Shown here: positions 46,101 through 54,150 of the stretch, in pieces | Layout: each line of letters begins with the position of its first letter | How positions within the stretch are numbered: the stretch's first letter is position 1 | From: Streptomyces chilikensis | GTDB lineage: Bacteria > Actinomycetota > Actinomycetes > Streptomycetales > Streptomycetaceae | Length of the DNA stretch: 64,000 nt | Direction: 5' to 3' | NCBI RefSeq assembly: GCF_001642695.1 | Contig: NZ_LWCC02000005.1 | Span: forward strand, 1,012,861-1,076,860 | Notes under the pieces: model-generated | What the model was told of the DNA's origin: nothing | Databases searched by the model: none | The model's input: the letters and a program-made list of their open reading frames with translations, nothing else | Translations under genes and position numbers: made by a program

Positions 46101-47177
46101 ATGACCGACCAGCCCGCCGCCGGCCACACCCTCGACGCCGGCGTCCCCCGCGACCTGCACGCCTTCGTCGCGGGGCTCCCCAAGGCCGAACTGCACGTCC
46201 ACCACGTCGGCTCGGCATCCCCGAGGATCGTGGCGGAACTGGCCGCCCGCCACCCGGACTCGAGCGTCCCCACCGACCCGGAGGCGCTGGCCGACTACTT
46301 CACCTTCACCGACTTCGCCCACTTCATCCAGGTGTACCTGTCGGTGGTCGACCTGGTCCGCACCCCCGAGGACGTCCGGCTGCTGACCTACGAGGTCGCC
46401 CGCGACATGGCCCGCCAGCAGGTGCGCTACGCCGAGCTGACCGTCACCCCGTACTCCTCGGTCAGCCGGGGCATGGACGAGAAGGCGTTCATGGAGGCCA
46501 TCGAGGACGCCCGGAAGTCCGCCGAGGCCGACTTCGGCACGGTGCTGCGCTGGTGCTTCGACATCCCCGGCGAGGCCGGCCTGGAGGCCGCCGAGGAGAC
46601 CGTCCGGCTGGCCACCGACGACGGCGTCCGCCCCGAGGGACTGATCTCGTTCGGTCTCGGCGGCCCGGAGGTGGGCGTCCCCCGGCCGCAGTTCAAGCCG
46701 TACTTCGACCGCGCCCGCGCGGCCGGGCTGCGCTCCGTCCCGCACGCCGGCGAGACCACCGGACCGCAGACGGTGTGGGACGCGCTGCGCGAGCTGGGCG
46801 CCGAGCGCATCGGCCACGGCACCAGCTCCGCCCGCGACCCGCGCCTGCTGGAGCACCTCGCCGAGCACCGGATCGCCCTGGAGGTGTGCCCGACCTCCAA
46901 CATCGCCACCCGCGCGGTGCGCACCCTGGACGAGCACCCGATCAAGGAGTTCGCCAAGGCCGGGGTGCTGGTGACGGTGAACTCGGACGACCCGCCGATG
47001 TTCGGCACCGACCTGAACAACGAGTACGCGGTCGCCGCCCGCCTGCTGGACCTGGACGAGCGCGGCGTCGCCGAGCTGGCGAAGAACGCCGTGGAGGCCT
47101 CCTTCCTCGACCCGGCCGGCAAGGCCCGGATCGAGGCGGAGATCGACGCCTACACCGCCGCGTGGCTCGCCCCCTGA
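46101..47177 (+). CDS. Aminodeoxyfutalosine deaminase (adenosine deaminase family)
   Basis: 358 aa amidohydrolase. Metal ligands H32 and H34 in KAELHVHHVGSASP, H215 and catalytic E218 in VPHAGETTG, and D296 in TVNSDDPPMFGTDL. The HVHHVG variant in place of HLHLDG, and the overall length, match the Streptomyces enzymes shown to deaminate 6-amino-6-deoxyfutalosine in menaquinone synthesis rather than adenosine. The assignment rests on recalled family sequence; adenosine deaminase is the alternative. GGGAGGACC lies close to the ATG. The glycerophosphodiesterase gene overlaps its end. Confidence 0.85.
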   Translation: MTDQPAAGHTLDAGVPRDLHAFVAGLPKAELHVHHVGSASPRIVAELAARHPDSSVPTDPEALADYFTFTDFAHFIQVYLSVVDLVRTPEDVRLLTYEVARDMARQQVRYAELTVTPYSSVSRGMDEKAFMEAIEDARKSAEADFGTVLRWCFDIPGEAGLEAAEETVRLATDDGVRPEGLISFGLGGPEVGVPRPQFKPYFDRARAAGLRSVPHAGETTGPQTVWDALRELGAERIGHGTSSARDPRLLEHLAEHRIALEVCPTSNIATRAVRTLDEHPIKEFAKAGVLVTVNSDDPPMFGTDLNNEYAVAARLLDLDERGVAELAKNAVEASFLDPAGKARIEAEIDAYTAAWLAP

Positions 47178-47881
47178 CCGCGGTCGCCCACCGCGGCGAC
47201 CCGTACCGCCACCGGGAGAACACCCTGGCCTCGCTGCGCTCGGCGCTGGAGCGGGGCGCGGACGCGGTGGAGGTGGACGTCCGCCTCACCCGCGACGGGG
47301 TGCCGGTGCTGCTGCACGACCGGACCCTTCGGCGGCTGTGGGGCCACGACCTCCCCGTGGCCTCCCTCACCGCGGCCGGGCTGCGGGACCTCACCGACGG
47401 CGGGGTGCCCGCGCTGGCCCGGGCGCTGGAGGTCACCGCGGGGCACCGGGTGCTGCTCGACCTGCCCGGTGACGCGGCCGGCTCGCCGCGCGCGCTGCGG
47501 CGCGTCCTCGAGGCGGTGCGGGAGGCCGGGGCGGAGGACCGCGTGTACTGGTCGGGCGCGGCGTCCACCCTGCTGGCGCTGCGGGCCGCCGCCCCGTCGG
47601 CCGAACTGGCGCTGACCTGGACCACCTCCGCCCCGCCGCGCGCCGGCCTGCTGGCGGCGGTCCGGCCCCGGTGGCTCAACTACCGCTTCGGCCTGGTCAC
47701 CGCGGAGCTGGTGCGGCGGCTGCACGCCGAGGGGTACCTGGTCTCGGCGTGGACCGCGGACACCCGCCGGTCCATGCGGGGGCTGGCCCGGGCGGGCGTG
47801 GACGCGGTCACCACCAACCGGATCGACGTGCTGGCCGCGCTGCGGGACGCCCGGCGGCCGGTGCCGGACGCGGCCCCCTAA
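47162..47881 (+). CDS. Glycerophosphodiester phosphodiesterase
   Basis: 239 aa GDPD TIM barrel. VAHRGDPYRHRENTLASLRS contains the catalytic His and Arg, GADAVEVDVRLTRDGVPVLLH the metal-binding Glu/Asp and second His, and WTADTRRSMRGLARAGVDAV with TTNRIDVL closes the barrel. No signal peptide, so cytosolic hydrolysis of glycerophosphodiesters. The GTG at 47162 overlaps the deaminase end by 16 bp, indicating co-translation. Confidence 0.9.
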   Translation: MARPLTAVAHRGDPYRHRENTLASLRSALERGADAVEVDVRLTRDGVPVLLHDRTLRRLWGHDLPVASLTAAGLRDLTDGGVPALARALEVTAGHRVLLDLPGDAAGSPRALRRVLEAVREAGAEDRVYWSGAASTLLALRAAAPSAELALTWTTSAPPRAGLLAAVRPRWLNYRFGLVTAELVRRLHAEGYLVSAWTADTRRSMRGLARAGVDAVTTNRIDVLAALRDARRPVPDAAP

Positions 47882-48034
47882 GGGGCGCCCCCGCCCTCCC
47901 CCGGAGCCTCGGCCGCCCCTGCCGTGAGGGGGGTTGCAGGGGTCGTCCCCTCCTCGGCGGTGATCCGCGCCGGAGGTGGCGGCCAGCAGGATGACCCGTG
48001 CCGCAACGCACCCGTCACCGCGAGGAGTCACCGC

Positions 48035-49210
48035 ATGCCCCGTACCGCACGCAGCGCCCGCACCGCCCGCGCCACCGCCGTCGCCGCCGCACTGGCCCTG
48101 GGGCTCGGCGCCCTGGCCGTGCCGGCCGGCGCCGCGGCGGCCGCCCCGCGCCCGCTCGCCTCCTGCGTCACCCTCGCCCCCGGTCCCGACGCCGCGTCCC
48201 TCTGCGCCGCGGTCTCCGGGCTCCCCAACGACGGGGCCACCGCCGCCCAGGTCCGCGTCGGCGGCGAGGGCGCCTGGCTCGGCACGGCCGGCGTCCGGGA
48301 CCTCGGCTCCGGCGCCCCCGCCGTGCGGCACGCCCGCTTCCGCGCCGGTTCCACCTCGAAGGTCGTCACCGCCTCGATGGTGCTCCAGCTCGCCGCCGAG
48401 GGCCGGATCGGCCTCGACCGGCCCGTGCAGCGGTACCTGCCCGGCCTCTTCCCCGCGGAGTTCGAGCCGATGACGGTGCGCCAGCTGCTGAACCACACCA
48501 GCGGCCTGAGGCCGGGCGCCTCCTTCGGCGACACCACCGAGGAGATGTGGGAGCACCGTTTCGACACCCTGACGCCCCAGGAGGTGGTCGCCGGGTCGAT
48601 CGCCGCGGGGCCGGGCACCGCCCCCGGTGAGGTGCAGCGGTACTCCAACATCCACTACGTCGTCCTCGGCCTGATGATCGAGGAGGTCACCGGCGACACC
48701 TTCGCCCACCAGGCCGAGGTCCGGATCTTCCGTCCGCTGGGCATGAAGGACAGCTACTTCCCGGTGGACGGCGACCCCCGCGTCCGCGGCCCGCACAACC
48801 GCGGCTACGAACGGATCGACGGCCGCCTCACGGACGTCACCGAGTGGAACATGACGGACCGCTTCGCCGCCGGCGACCTGATCTCCTCCACCGCCGACCT
48901 GGAGACCCTGGTGGTCTCCCTCTTCCGCGGCGAGGTCGTCCCCCAGCCGTACCTCGACCAGATGTTCCAGGTCCCGCGGGTCGACGACGAGGACGGCCGG
49001 GACGCGACCATCGGTCTGGGCCTGGAGCGCTTCGAGATCAACGGGCAGGAGGTCTGGGGCAAGACCGGCTCGCGCCCCGGCTACCACACGGTGGTGGCGG
49101 CCACCCGGGACCTGTCCCGCACCGTGGCCTATTCGGTCAACTCCACCGACGCGCGGGGCGACGGCCTCGCCATCGCCCGGCGCTTCGCCTTCCCGGCCTT
49201 CAACCGCTGA
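48035..49210 (+). CDS. Secreted serine hydrolase, beta-lactamase/DD-peptidase fold
   Basis: 391 aa. Sec signal peptide (about residues 1-37, ending AGAAAAA). Class C-like motifs: S106-T-S-K109 in RAGSTSKVV, Y203-S-N205, HTSGLRPGASFGD, and VWGKTGSRPGYHT as the KTG box. Such proteins are D,D-carboxypeptidases or esterases rather than true beta-lactamases. GAGGAG lies seven bases before the ATG. A degraded fragment of a related gene lies 800 bp downstream, suggesting an ancestral duplicated pair. Confidence 0.9.
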   Translation: MPRTARSARTARATAVAAALALGLGALAVPAGAAAAAPRPLASCVTLAPGPDAASLCAAVSGLPNDGATAAQVRVGGEGAWLGTAGVRDLGSGAPAVRHARFRAGSTSKVVTASMVLQLAAEGRIGLDRPVQRYLPGLFPAEFEPMTVRQLLNHTSGLRPGASFGDTTEEMWEHRFDTLTPQEVVAGSIAAGPGTAPGEVQRYSNIHYVVLGLMIEEVTGDTFAHQAEVRIFRPLGMKDSYFPVDGDPRVRGPHNRGYERIDGRLTDVTEWNMTDRFAAGDLISSTADLETLVVSLFRGEVVPQPYLDQMFQVPRVDDEDGRDATIGLGLERFEINGQEVWGKTGSRPGYHTVVAATRDLSRTVAYSVNSTDARGDGLAIARRFAFPAFNR

Positions 49211-49742
49211 CCGCCGCCGCCCTGACCGCCGCGGCCGCCGCGTCCGCACCGGCCGCGGCGGTCAGCGCCTCCAGCCGCTTGATGCGGCGGCGCAGGATCA
49301 GCAGCGGGATCACCCCGAACACCCCGAAGGACATGTCGATCAGCATCCAGAAGACCGGGATGCCCCGGATCGGCCCGCAGACCAGCGCCAGCGGGACGAC
49401 CCCCGCGCAGGCGATCATCCCGAACTCGATCACCCAGACGTTGCGCACCGGATCCCGGTAGGGCCCCCAGAAGGCCACCGCGATCACCAGGTGGGCGAAG
49501 GCCAGCCAGTCCGTCCCGTACAGCAGGAACGGGTACGAGGCGTCCGCCTCATCCAGCCCCCGGCGCACCCGGGTGATCCACTCCACCAGCCCGTCGGGCG
49601 CGGGCAGGACGGACAACGCCTGCTCCGCCCACCGCAGTTCGTGGACCAGGGGGAAGGCGGTGATCCCGCTCAGCACCAGGCACACGACGAAGAACAGCAG
49701 CCAACACCGGATGCCCCTCAGCAGGGCGGCTCTGTCGCTCAC
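49200..49742 (-). CDS. Conserved four-helix membrane protein
   Basis: 180 aa from a GTG at 49742. Helices include CWLLFFVVCLVLSGITAFPL, DWLAFAHLVIAVAFWG, VIEFGMIACAGVVPLALVCG and GIPVFWMLIDMSFGVFGVIP, followed by RRRIKRLEAL. The acidic GTDWLAFAHL and DMSFG motifs look conserved but I cannot name a family. Its end overlaps the serine-hydrolase stop by 11 bp in convergent orientation. A 14-bp palindrome lies 23 bp upstream of its start. Confidence 0.75.
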   Translation of the reverse strand: MSDRAALLRGIRCWLLFFVVCLVLSGITAFPLVHELRWAEQALSVLPAPDGLVEWITRVRRGLDEADASYPFLLYGTDWLAFAHLVIAVAFWGPYRDPVRNVWVIEFGMIACAGVVPLALVCGPIRGIPVFWMLIDMSFGVFGVIPLLILRRRIKRLEALTAAAGADAAAAAVRAAAVSG

Positions 49743-49764
49743 GCGAGTGAGGGTACACCGCCTG

Positions 49765-49778
49765 TTGAACGCGTTCAA
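49765..49778. promoter_or_regulatory. Perfect palindrome upstream of the membrane protein
   Basis: TTGAACGCGTTCAA is a 14-bp perfect palindrome in a local AT-rich patch, 23 bp upstream of the minus-strand membrane protein and 58 bp upstream of the histidine-kinase remnant. Operator-like; regulator unknown. Confidence 0.6.
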
Positions 49779-49835
49779 AAATGGCCGGTGTGACGGCGTC
49801 GGCCTCAACCGCCCGTGTGCGCCGTACGGTTGGCC

Positions 49836-50025
49836 GGTGCGGACCCATGTGACGTCGCCCTCCGGGGAAGGCCTCGCCGCCCGGTGGGGCCGGCCCGGCC
49901 CACTCGCCGTGGACATCGGCATCACGGTGCTGGTGCAGATCGCCGTGACCATGCCGTTCCTCGTGCCCAGGCCTCCGGCGCGCCCCGGTCGCCGCCGGAG
50001 GAGATGTCCACCGTCCCCCGGGTGA
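49836..50025 (+). pseudogene. 5' remnant of a sensor histidine kinase gene
   Basis: The GTG at 49836 opens VRTHVTSPSGEGLAARWGRP and GPLAVDIGITVLVQIAVTMP, ending FLVPRPPARPG. This resembles the start of a Streptomyces two-component sensor kinase up to its first membrane helix. The frame then becomes Arg/Pro-rich and stops at 50025. Everything downstream of the first helix is absent, so the rest of the gene is deleted. Family match is from memory. Confidence 0.6.
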
Positions 50026-50258
50026 CCGGCGTCGGGACCGGCGACGCGGCGCGGCCGAGCGCCGGGCCCACCCGCCTGGAGCTGCCCGACGGCACGGTCG
50101 CGTGGGGCGGGACGGGCGGCCGCTACGGCTACCGCACCGGGGCCGGCGCCACCCGTGACCCGGAGCGGGTCCTCGTCCACCCGGTCAACTCGACGGACGC
50201 CGAGGCCGAGGGGACGAACCCGGTGATCGGCAGGCTGCCGGCCGTCTTCGGTCTCTGA
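50004..50258 (+). pseudogene. 3' remnant of a serine hydrolase gene
   Basis: 84 codons in the frame EEMSTVPRVTGVGTG, RLELPDGTVAWGGTGGRYGY, RTGAGATRDPERVLVHPVNS, TDAEAEGTNPVIGRL. This is the C-terminal end of a beta-lactamase-fold hydrolase, aligning with LERFEINGQEVWGKTGSRPG and SVNSTDARGDGLAIARRFAF of the intact neighbour. The catalytic KTG has become GTG (WGGTGG). The N-terminal two thirds, including SxxK, are missing. An ATG with GGAGGAG upstream exists, but the product would lack an active site. Confidence 0.7.
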
Positions 50259-50272
50259 GGGAGGCACGGGAA

Positions 50273-50307
50273 GGGCCCCGGCGGGAGGACGGCTCCCACC
50301 GGGGCCC
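50273..50307 (-). terminator. Terminator of the aldehyde dehydrogenase gene
   Basis: GGGCCCCGGCGGGAG (50273-50287) pairs with 50293-50307, one mismatch in fifteen pairs, five-base loop. It starts 24 bp past the stop of the minus-strand gene. Confidence 0.78.
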
Positions 50308-50331
50308 GCCCGGCGTGCGCGGACGCCGGGG

Positions 50332-51771
50332 TCAGCCCTCGAGCGAGGTCATCACGTGCTTGATGCGCGTGTAGTCCTCGAAGCCGTATCCGGACAGGTC
50401 CTTGCCGTAGCCGGACTTCTTGAACCCGCCGTGCGGCATCTCGGCGACCAGCGGGATGTGGGTGTTGATCCAGACGCAGCCGAAGTCCAGCGCCTTGGAC
50501 ATCCGCATGGCCCGCGCGTGGTCGCGGGTCCACACCGAGGAGGCCAGCGCGTAGTCGACGCCGTTGGCGTACGCGAGCGCCTGGGCCTCGTCGGCGAAGG
50601 ACTGGACGGTGATGACCGGGCCGAAGACCTCCTGCTGGATGATCTCGTCGTCCTGCTTCAGGCCGGAGACCACGGTCGGGGCGTAGAAGTAGCCCTTGTC
50701 GCCCACCCGGTGGCCGCCGGCCTCCACCTTGGCGTGGGCCGGGAGCCGGTCGATGAAGCCGGAGACCTGGGCGAGCTGGTTGGCGTTGTTCAGCGGGCCG
50801 TAGAGCACGTCCTCGTCGTCCGGCTGCCCGGTCTTCGTGGCGGCCGCGGTCTTGGCGAGGGCGGCGACGAACTCGTCGTGCACCGACTCGTGGACCAGCA
50901 CGCGGGTGGCGGCGGTGCAGTCCTGGCCGGCGTTGAAGTAGCCGGCCTCGGCGATGGCGGAGACGGCCTTGTCGATGTCGACGTCCTCGAAGACCACGAC
51001 CGGCGCCTTGCCGCCGAGCTCGAGGTGGACCCGCTTCAGGTCCTTGGCCGCGGAGCCGGCGACCTGCATGCCGGCGCGGACCGAACCGGTGATGGAGGCC
51101 ATCGCGGGGGTCGGGTGCTCGACCATCGCCCGGCCGGTCTCGCGGTCGCCGCAGACGACGTTGAAGACGCCCTTGGGCAGGATGCCGCCGAGGATCTCGG
51201 CGAGCAGCACGGTGGACTCGGGGGTGGTGTCGGAGGGCTTGAGGACCACGGTGTTGCCCGCGGCGATGGCCGGGGCGAACTTCCAGACGGCCATCATCAT
51301 CGGGTAGTTCCACGGCGCGACCTGCGCGCAGACGCCGACCGGCTCGCGGCGGACGATGGAGGTCAGCCCCTCCATGTACTCGCCGGCCGAGCGGCCCTCG
51401 AGCATCCGGGCCGCGCCCGCGAAGAAGCGGATCTGGTCGACCATCGGCGGGATCTCCTCGGTGCGGGTGAGCCCGACCGGCTTGCCGGTGTTCCTCACCT
51501 CGGCCGCGACGAGTTCCTCGGCGCGCTCCTCCACGGCGTCGGCGATCTTCAGGAGGGCCCTCTGCCGCTCGGCGGGCGTGGTGTCCCGCCAGGCCGGGAA
51601 GGCCGCGGCGGCGGCCGCCATGGCCGCGTCGACGTCGGCCTGCGCGGACAGCGGGGCGGTGGCGTAGACCTCGCCCGTCGTCGGGTCGACCACCTCGGTG
51701 GTGCGTCCGTCGGCGGCGTCCCGGAACTCACCGTCGATGTAGTTGCGCAGACGACGCAGTTCGGTGCTCAC
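50332..51771 (-). CDS. Aminobutyraldehyde dehydrogenase
   Basis: 479 aa aldehyde dehydrogenase. NAD-binding VAPWNYPMMMAVWKFAPAIA with TVVLKPSDTTPEST, general base E251 in HLELGGKAP and nucleophile C285 in FNAGQDCTAATR. Its closest pattern is gamma-aminobutyraldehyde dehydrogenase (PatD/Prr/PuuC class), which oxidises 4-aminobutanal from putrescine to GABA, the substrate of gabT. The GTG at 51771 has CAGGAGG. Divergent from an Lrp regulator over 223 bp that holds a palindromic control region. Confidence 0.92.
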   Translation of the reverse strand: MSTELRRLRNYIDGEFRDAADGRTTEVVDPTTGEVYATAPLSAQADVDAAMAAAAAAFPAWRDTTPAERQRALLKIADAVEERAEELVAAEVRNTGKPVGLTRTEEIPPMVDQIRFFAGAARMLEGRSAGEYMEGLTSIVRREPVGVCAQVAPWNYPMMMAVWKFAPAIAAGNTVVLKPSDTTPESTVLLAEILGGILPKGVFNVVCGDRETGRAMVEHPTPAMASITGSVRAGMQVAGSAAKDLKRVHLELGGKAPVVVFEDVDIDKAVSAIAEAGYFNAGQDCTAATRVLVHESVHDEFVAALAKTAAATKTGQPDDEDVLYGPLNNANQLAQVSGFIDRLPAHAKVEAGGHRVGDKGYFYAPTVVSGLKQDDEIIQQEVFGPVITVQSFADEAQALAYANGVDYALASSVWTRDHARAMRMSKALDFGCVWINTHIPLVAEMPHGGFKKSGYGKDLSGYGFEDYTRIKHVMTSLEG

Positions 51772-51898
51772 TGCCGGCCTCCTGATCAGTGCGGGTGTCC
51801 TCCACGGGCGCCCCCGACGGGGCGCCGTGCGGAACGTCTCGTTACGTGAGACGCCCACACTAGTCCGGGCACCGCCGTTTACGACACCCCCACCCGGA

Positions 51899-51983
51899 GG
51901 ATTTCTGCGAAATCCGCAGCGCGATGGTCGATGCACGACGGATTTCATCGATTCGCTCTTGCCTGACGACCGATCCGTCGTGC
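51899..51983. promoter_or_regulatory. Lrp/AsnC control region between aldehyde dehydrogenase and lrp
   Basis: GGATTTCTGCGAAATCC (51899-51915) is a 17-bp palindrome with three central bases; a weaker copy GGATTTCATCGATTCGC begins at 51940, 41 bp on (about four turns). Separately GCACGACGGAT (51933-51943) and ATCCGTCGTGC (51973-51983) are perfect inverted arms enclosing 29 bp. Several spaced sites on one face of the helix are usual for Lrp-family octamers. The regulator is likely the adjacent gene product. Confidence 0.65.
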
Positions 51984-51994
51984 AGAGTGACGGC

Positions 51995-52477
51995 GTGGCC
52001 AGTCGAAACGCAGACACGAGCAACGGCGCCCCGCACCTGGACTCCGTCTCCCTCGCGATCATCGAGCAGCTCCAGGAGGACGGCCGGCGCCCCTACGCCG
52101 CGATCGGCAAGGCGGTCGGGCTGTCCGAGGCGGCCGTGCGGCAGCGGGTGCAGAAGCTGCTGGACCAAGGCGTGATGCAGATCGTGGCGGTGACCGACCC
52201 GCTCACCGTGGGGTTCCGGCGGCAGGCCATGGTCGGCGTGCACGTGGAGGGCGACGTCGAGGCGGTGGCCGAGGCGATCGCCGCCATGGACGAGGCGGAG
52301 TACGTGGTGATGACCGCGGGCTCGTTCGACCTGATCGTGGAGATCGTCTGCGAGGACGACGACCACATGCTCGAAGTGATCAACCGGCGGATACGCGCCG
52401 TCCCGGGAGTGCGGTCCACCGAGAGCTTCGTCTACCTCAAGCTCAAGAAGCAGACCTACATGTGGGGAACGCGATAG
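51995..52477 (+). CDS. Lrp/AsnC-family transcriptional regulator
   Basis: 160 aa from a GTG at 51995 (a GTG five codons upstream is possible). N-terminal HTH in IIEQLQEDGRRPYAAIGKAV with GLSEAAVRQRVQKLLDQGVM, and C-terminal RAM ligand domain with AEYVVMTAGSFDLIVEIVCE and TESFVYLKLKKQTYMWG. It sits divergent from the aldehyde dehydrogenase gene and two bases ahead of the aminotransferase gene, so it probably senses an amino acid or amine of this pathway. Confidence 0.92.
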   Translation: MASRNADTSNGAPHLDSVSLAIIEQLQEDGRRPYAAIGKAVGLSEAAVRQRVQKLLDQGVMQIVAVTDPLTVGFRRQAMVGVHVEGDVEAVAEAIAAMDEAEYVVMTAGSFDLIVEIVCEDDDHMLEVINRRIRAVPGVRSTESFVYLKLKKQTYMWGTR

Positions 52478-52479
52478 CC

Positions 52480-53859
52480 GTGAACAGTCAGGACCGCAGC
52501 AGCGAGGGCCGGGGCGGCTCCGCCTACGACCACCTGTGGATGCACTTCACCCGCATGTCGTCGTACGAGAACGCTCCCGTGCCGACGATCGTGCGGGGCG
52601 AGGGCGTCCACATCTACGACGACGCCGGCAAGCGGTACCTGGACGGCCTCGCGGGCCTGTTCGTGGTCCAGGCGGGCCACGGCCGCGCCGAGCTGGCCGA
52701 GACCGCGGCCCGGCAGGCGCGGGAGCTGGCGTTCTTCCCGGTGTGGTCCTACGCCCACCCGAAGGCGGTGGAGCTGGCCGAGCGGCTGGCGCACCACGCT
52801 CCCGGCGACCTGAACAAGGTCTTCTTCACCACCGGCGGCGGTGAGGCGGTGGAGACCGCCTGGAAGCTGGCCAAGCAGTACTTCAAGCTGACCGGGAAGC
52901 CCACCAAGCACAAGGTGATCTCCCGCGCCACCGCCTACCACGGCACCCCGCAGGGCGCCCTGTCCATCACCGGGCTGCCCGCCCTCAAGGCCCCGTTCGA
53001 GCCGCTGGTGCCGGGCGCGCACAAGGTGTCCAACACCAACATCTACCGCGCCCCGGTCCACGGCGACGACCCGGAGGCCTTCGGCCGCTGGGCGGCCGAC
53101 CAGATCGAGCAGCAGATCCTCTTCGAGGGCCCCGACACGGTCGCCGCGGTCTTCCTGGAGCCGGTGCAGAACGCCGGCGGCTGCTTCCCGCCGCCGCCGG
53201 GGTACTTCCGGCGGGTCCGGGAGATCTGCGACACCTACGACGTGCTCCTCGTCTCCGACGAGGTCATCTGCGCCTTCGGCCGCCTGGGCACGATGTTCGG
53301 CTGCGAGAAGTTCGGCTACCGGCCCGACATGATCACCTGCGCCAAGGGGATGACCTCGGGCTACTCCCCGATAGGGGCCTGCATCGTCTCGGACCGGATC
53401 GCCGAGCCGTTCTACCGGGGCGACAACGTCTTCCTGCACGGCTACACCTTCGGCGGCCACCCCGTCTCCGCGGCGGTGGCGCTGGCCAACCTGGACATCT
53501 TCGAGTCCGAGAAGCTCAACCAGCACGTGCTGGACCACGAGGCGGCGTTCCTGGACACGCTGCGCAAGCTGCACGACCTGCCGATCGTGGGCGACGTGCG
53601 CGGCAACGGGTTCTTCTACGGGATCGAGCTGGTCAAGGACAAGAACACCAAGGAGACCTTCGACGCGGAGGAGACCGAGCGGATCCTCTACGGGTTCGTC
53701 TCGAAGAAGCTCTTCGAGAACGGCCTCTACTGCCGGGCCGACGACCGCGGCGACCCGGTGGTCCAGCTCGCGCCGCCGCTCGTCTCCGACCAGGGCACCT
53801 TCGACGAGATCGAGCAGATCCTCCGCGCGACCCTCACGGAGGCGTGGACCAAGCTCTGA
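52480..53859 (+). CDS. Class III aminotransferase, putrescine/diamine:pyruvate type
   Basis: 459 aa. PLP-fold motifs YLDGLAGLFVVQAGHGRAEL, VFFTTGGGEAVETAWKLAKQ, DVLLVSDEVICAFGRLGTMF and the PLP lysine in ITCAKGMTSGYSPIGA. This pattern belongs to the omega-amine:pyruvate transaminases such as SpuC, which convert putrescine to 4-aminobutanal, feeding the divergent dehydrogenase. The GTG at 52480 follows the Lrp stop by two bases; a GTG at 52462 would overlap Lrp and lacks a ribosome site. Terminator about 30 bp downstream. Confidence 0.9.
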   Translation: MNSQDRSSEGRGGSAYDHLWMHFTRMSSYENAPVPTIVRGEGVHIYDDAGKRYLDGLAGLFVVQAGHGRAELAETAARQARELAFFPVWSYAHPKAVELAERLAHHAPGDLNKVFFTTGGGEAVETAWKLAKQYFKLTGKPTKHKVISRATAYHGTPQGALSITGLPALKAPFEPLVPGAHKVSNTNIYRAPVHGDDPEAFGRWAADQIEQQILFEGPDTVAAVFLEPVQNAGGCFPPPPGYFRRVREICDTYDVLLVSDEVICAFGRLGTMFGCEKFGYRPDMITCAKGMTSGYSPIGACIVSDRIAEPFYRGDNVFLHGYTFGGHPVSAAVALANLDIFESEKLNQHVLDHEAAFLDTLRKLHDLPIVGDVRGNGFFYGIELVKDKNTKETFDAEETERILYGFVSKKLFENGLYCRADDRGDPVVQLAPPLVSDQGTFDEIEQILRATLTEAWTKL

Positions 53860-53888
53860 TCCCGGCCGGACGCCTCGCGGACCACCGG

Positions 53889-53940
53889 CTGCCCCGGCCC
53901 CCGGCCGTTCCCGGCGGGGGACCGGGGCAGCGGCATGCCG
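53889..53940 (+). terminator. Terminator of the lrp-aminotransferase operon
   Basis: CTGCCCCGGCCCCCG (from 53889) pairs with the stretch ending 53940 with one mismatch. It starts 30 bp after the aminotransferase stop. The remainder up to 54150 is promoter space with no gene. Confidence 0.72.
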
Positions 53941-54150
53941 GGACGAGTCCCCGGACGGATGAGCTGACCGTGTGACAACAGCGTCGCCGTGCGGGGCCGG
54001 ACGGGTGAGACACGGGCCCCCGGAGCCCCGGCCTCGCACGGCCGCCGCCCGGATCTCCCTACCGTGCCCAGTGACCGATCGGGTCTGCCTTCGTTCCCCC
54101 GGACGGGGGACACGCAGGATGAAAACGCGATCTGAACCGAGGTGACGCCC

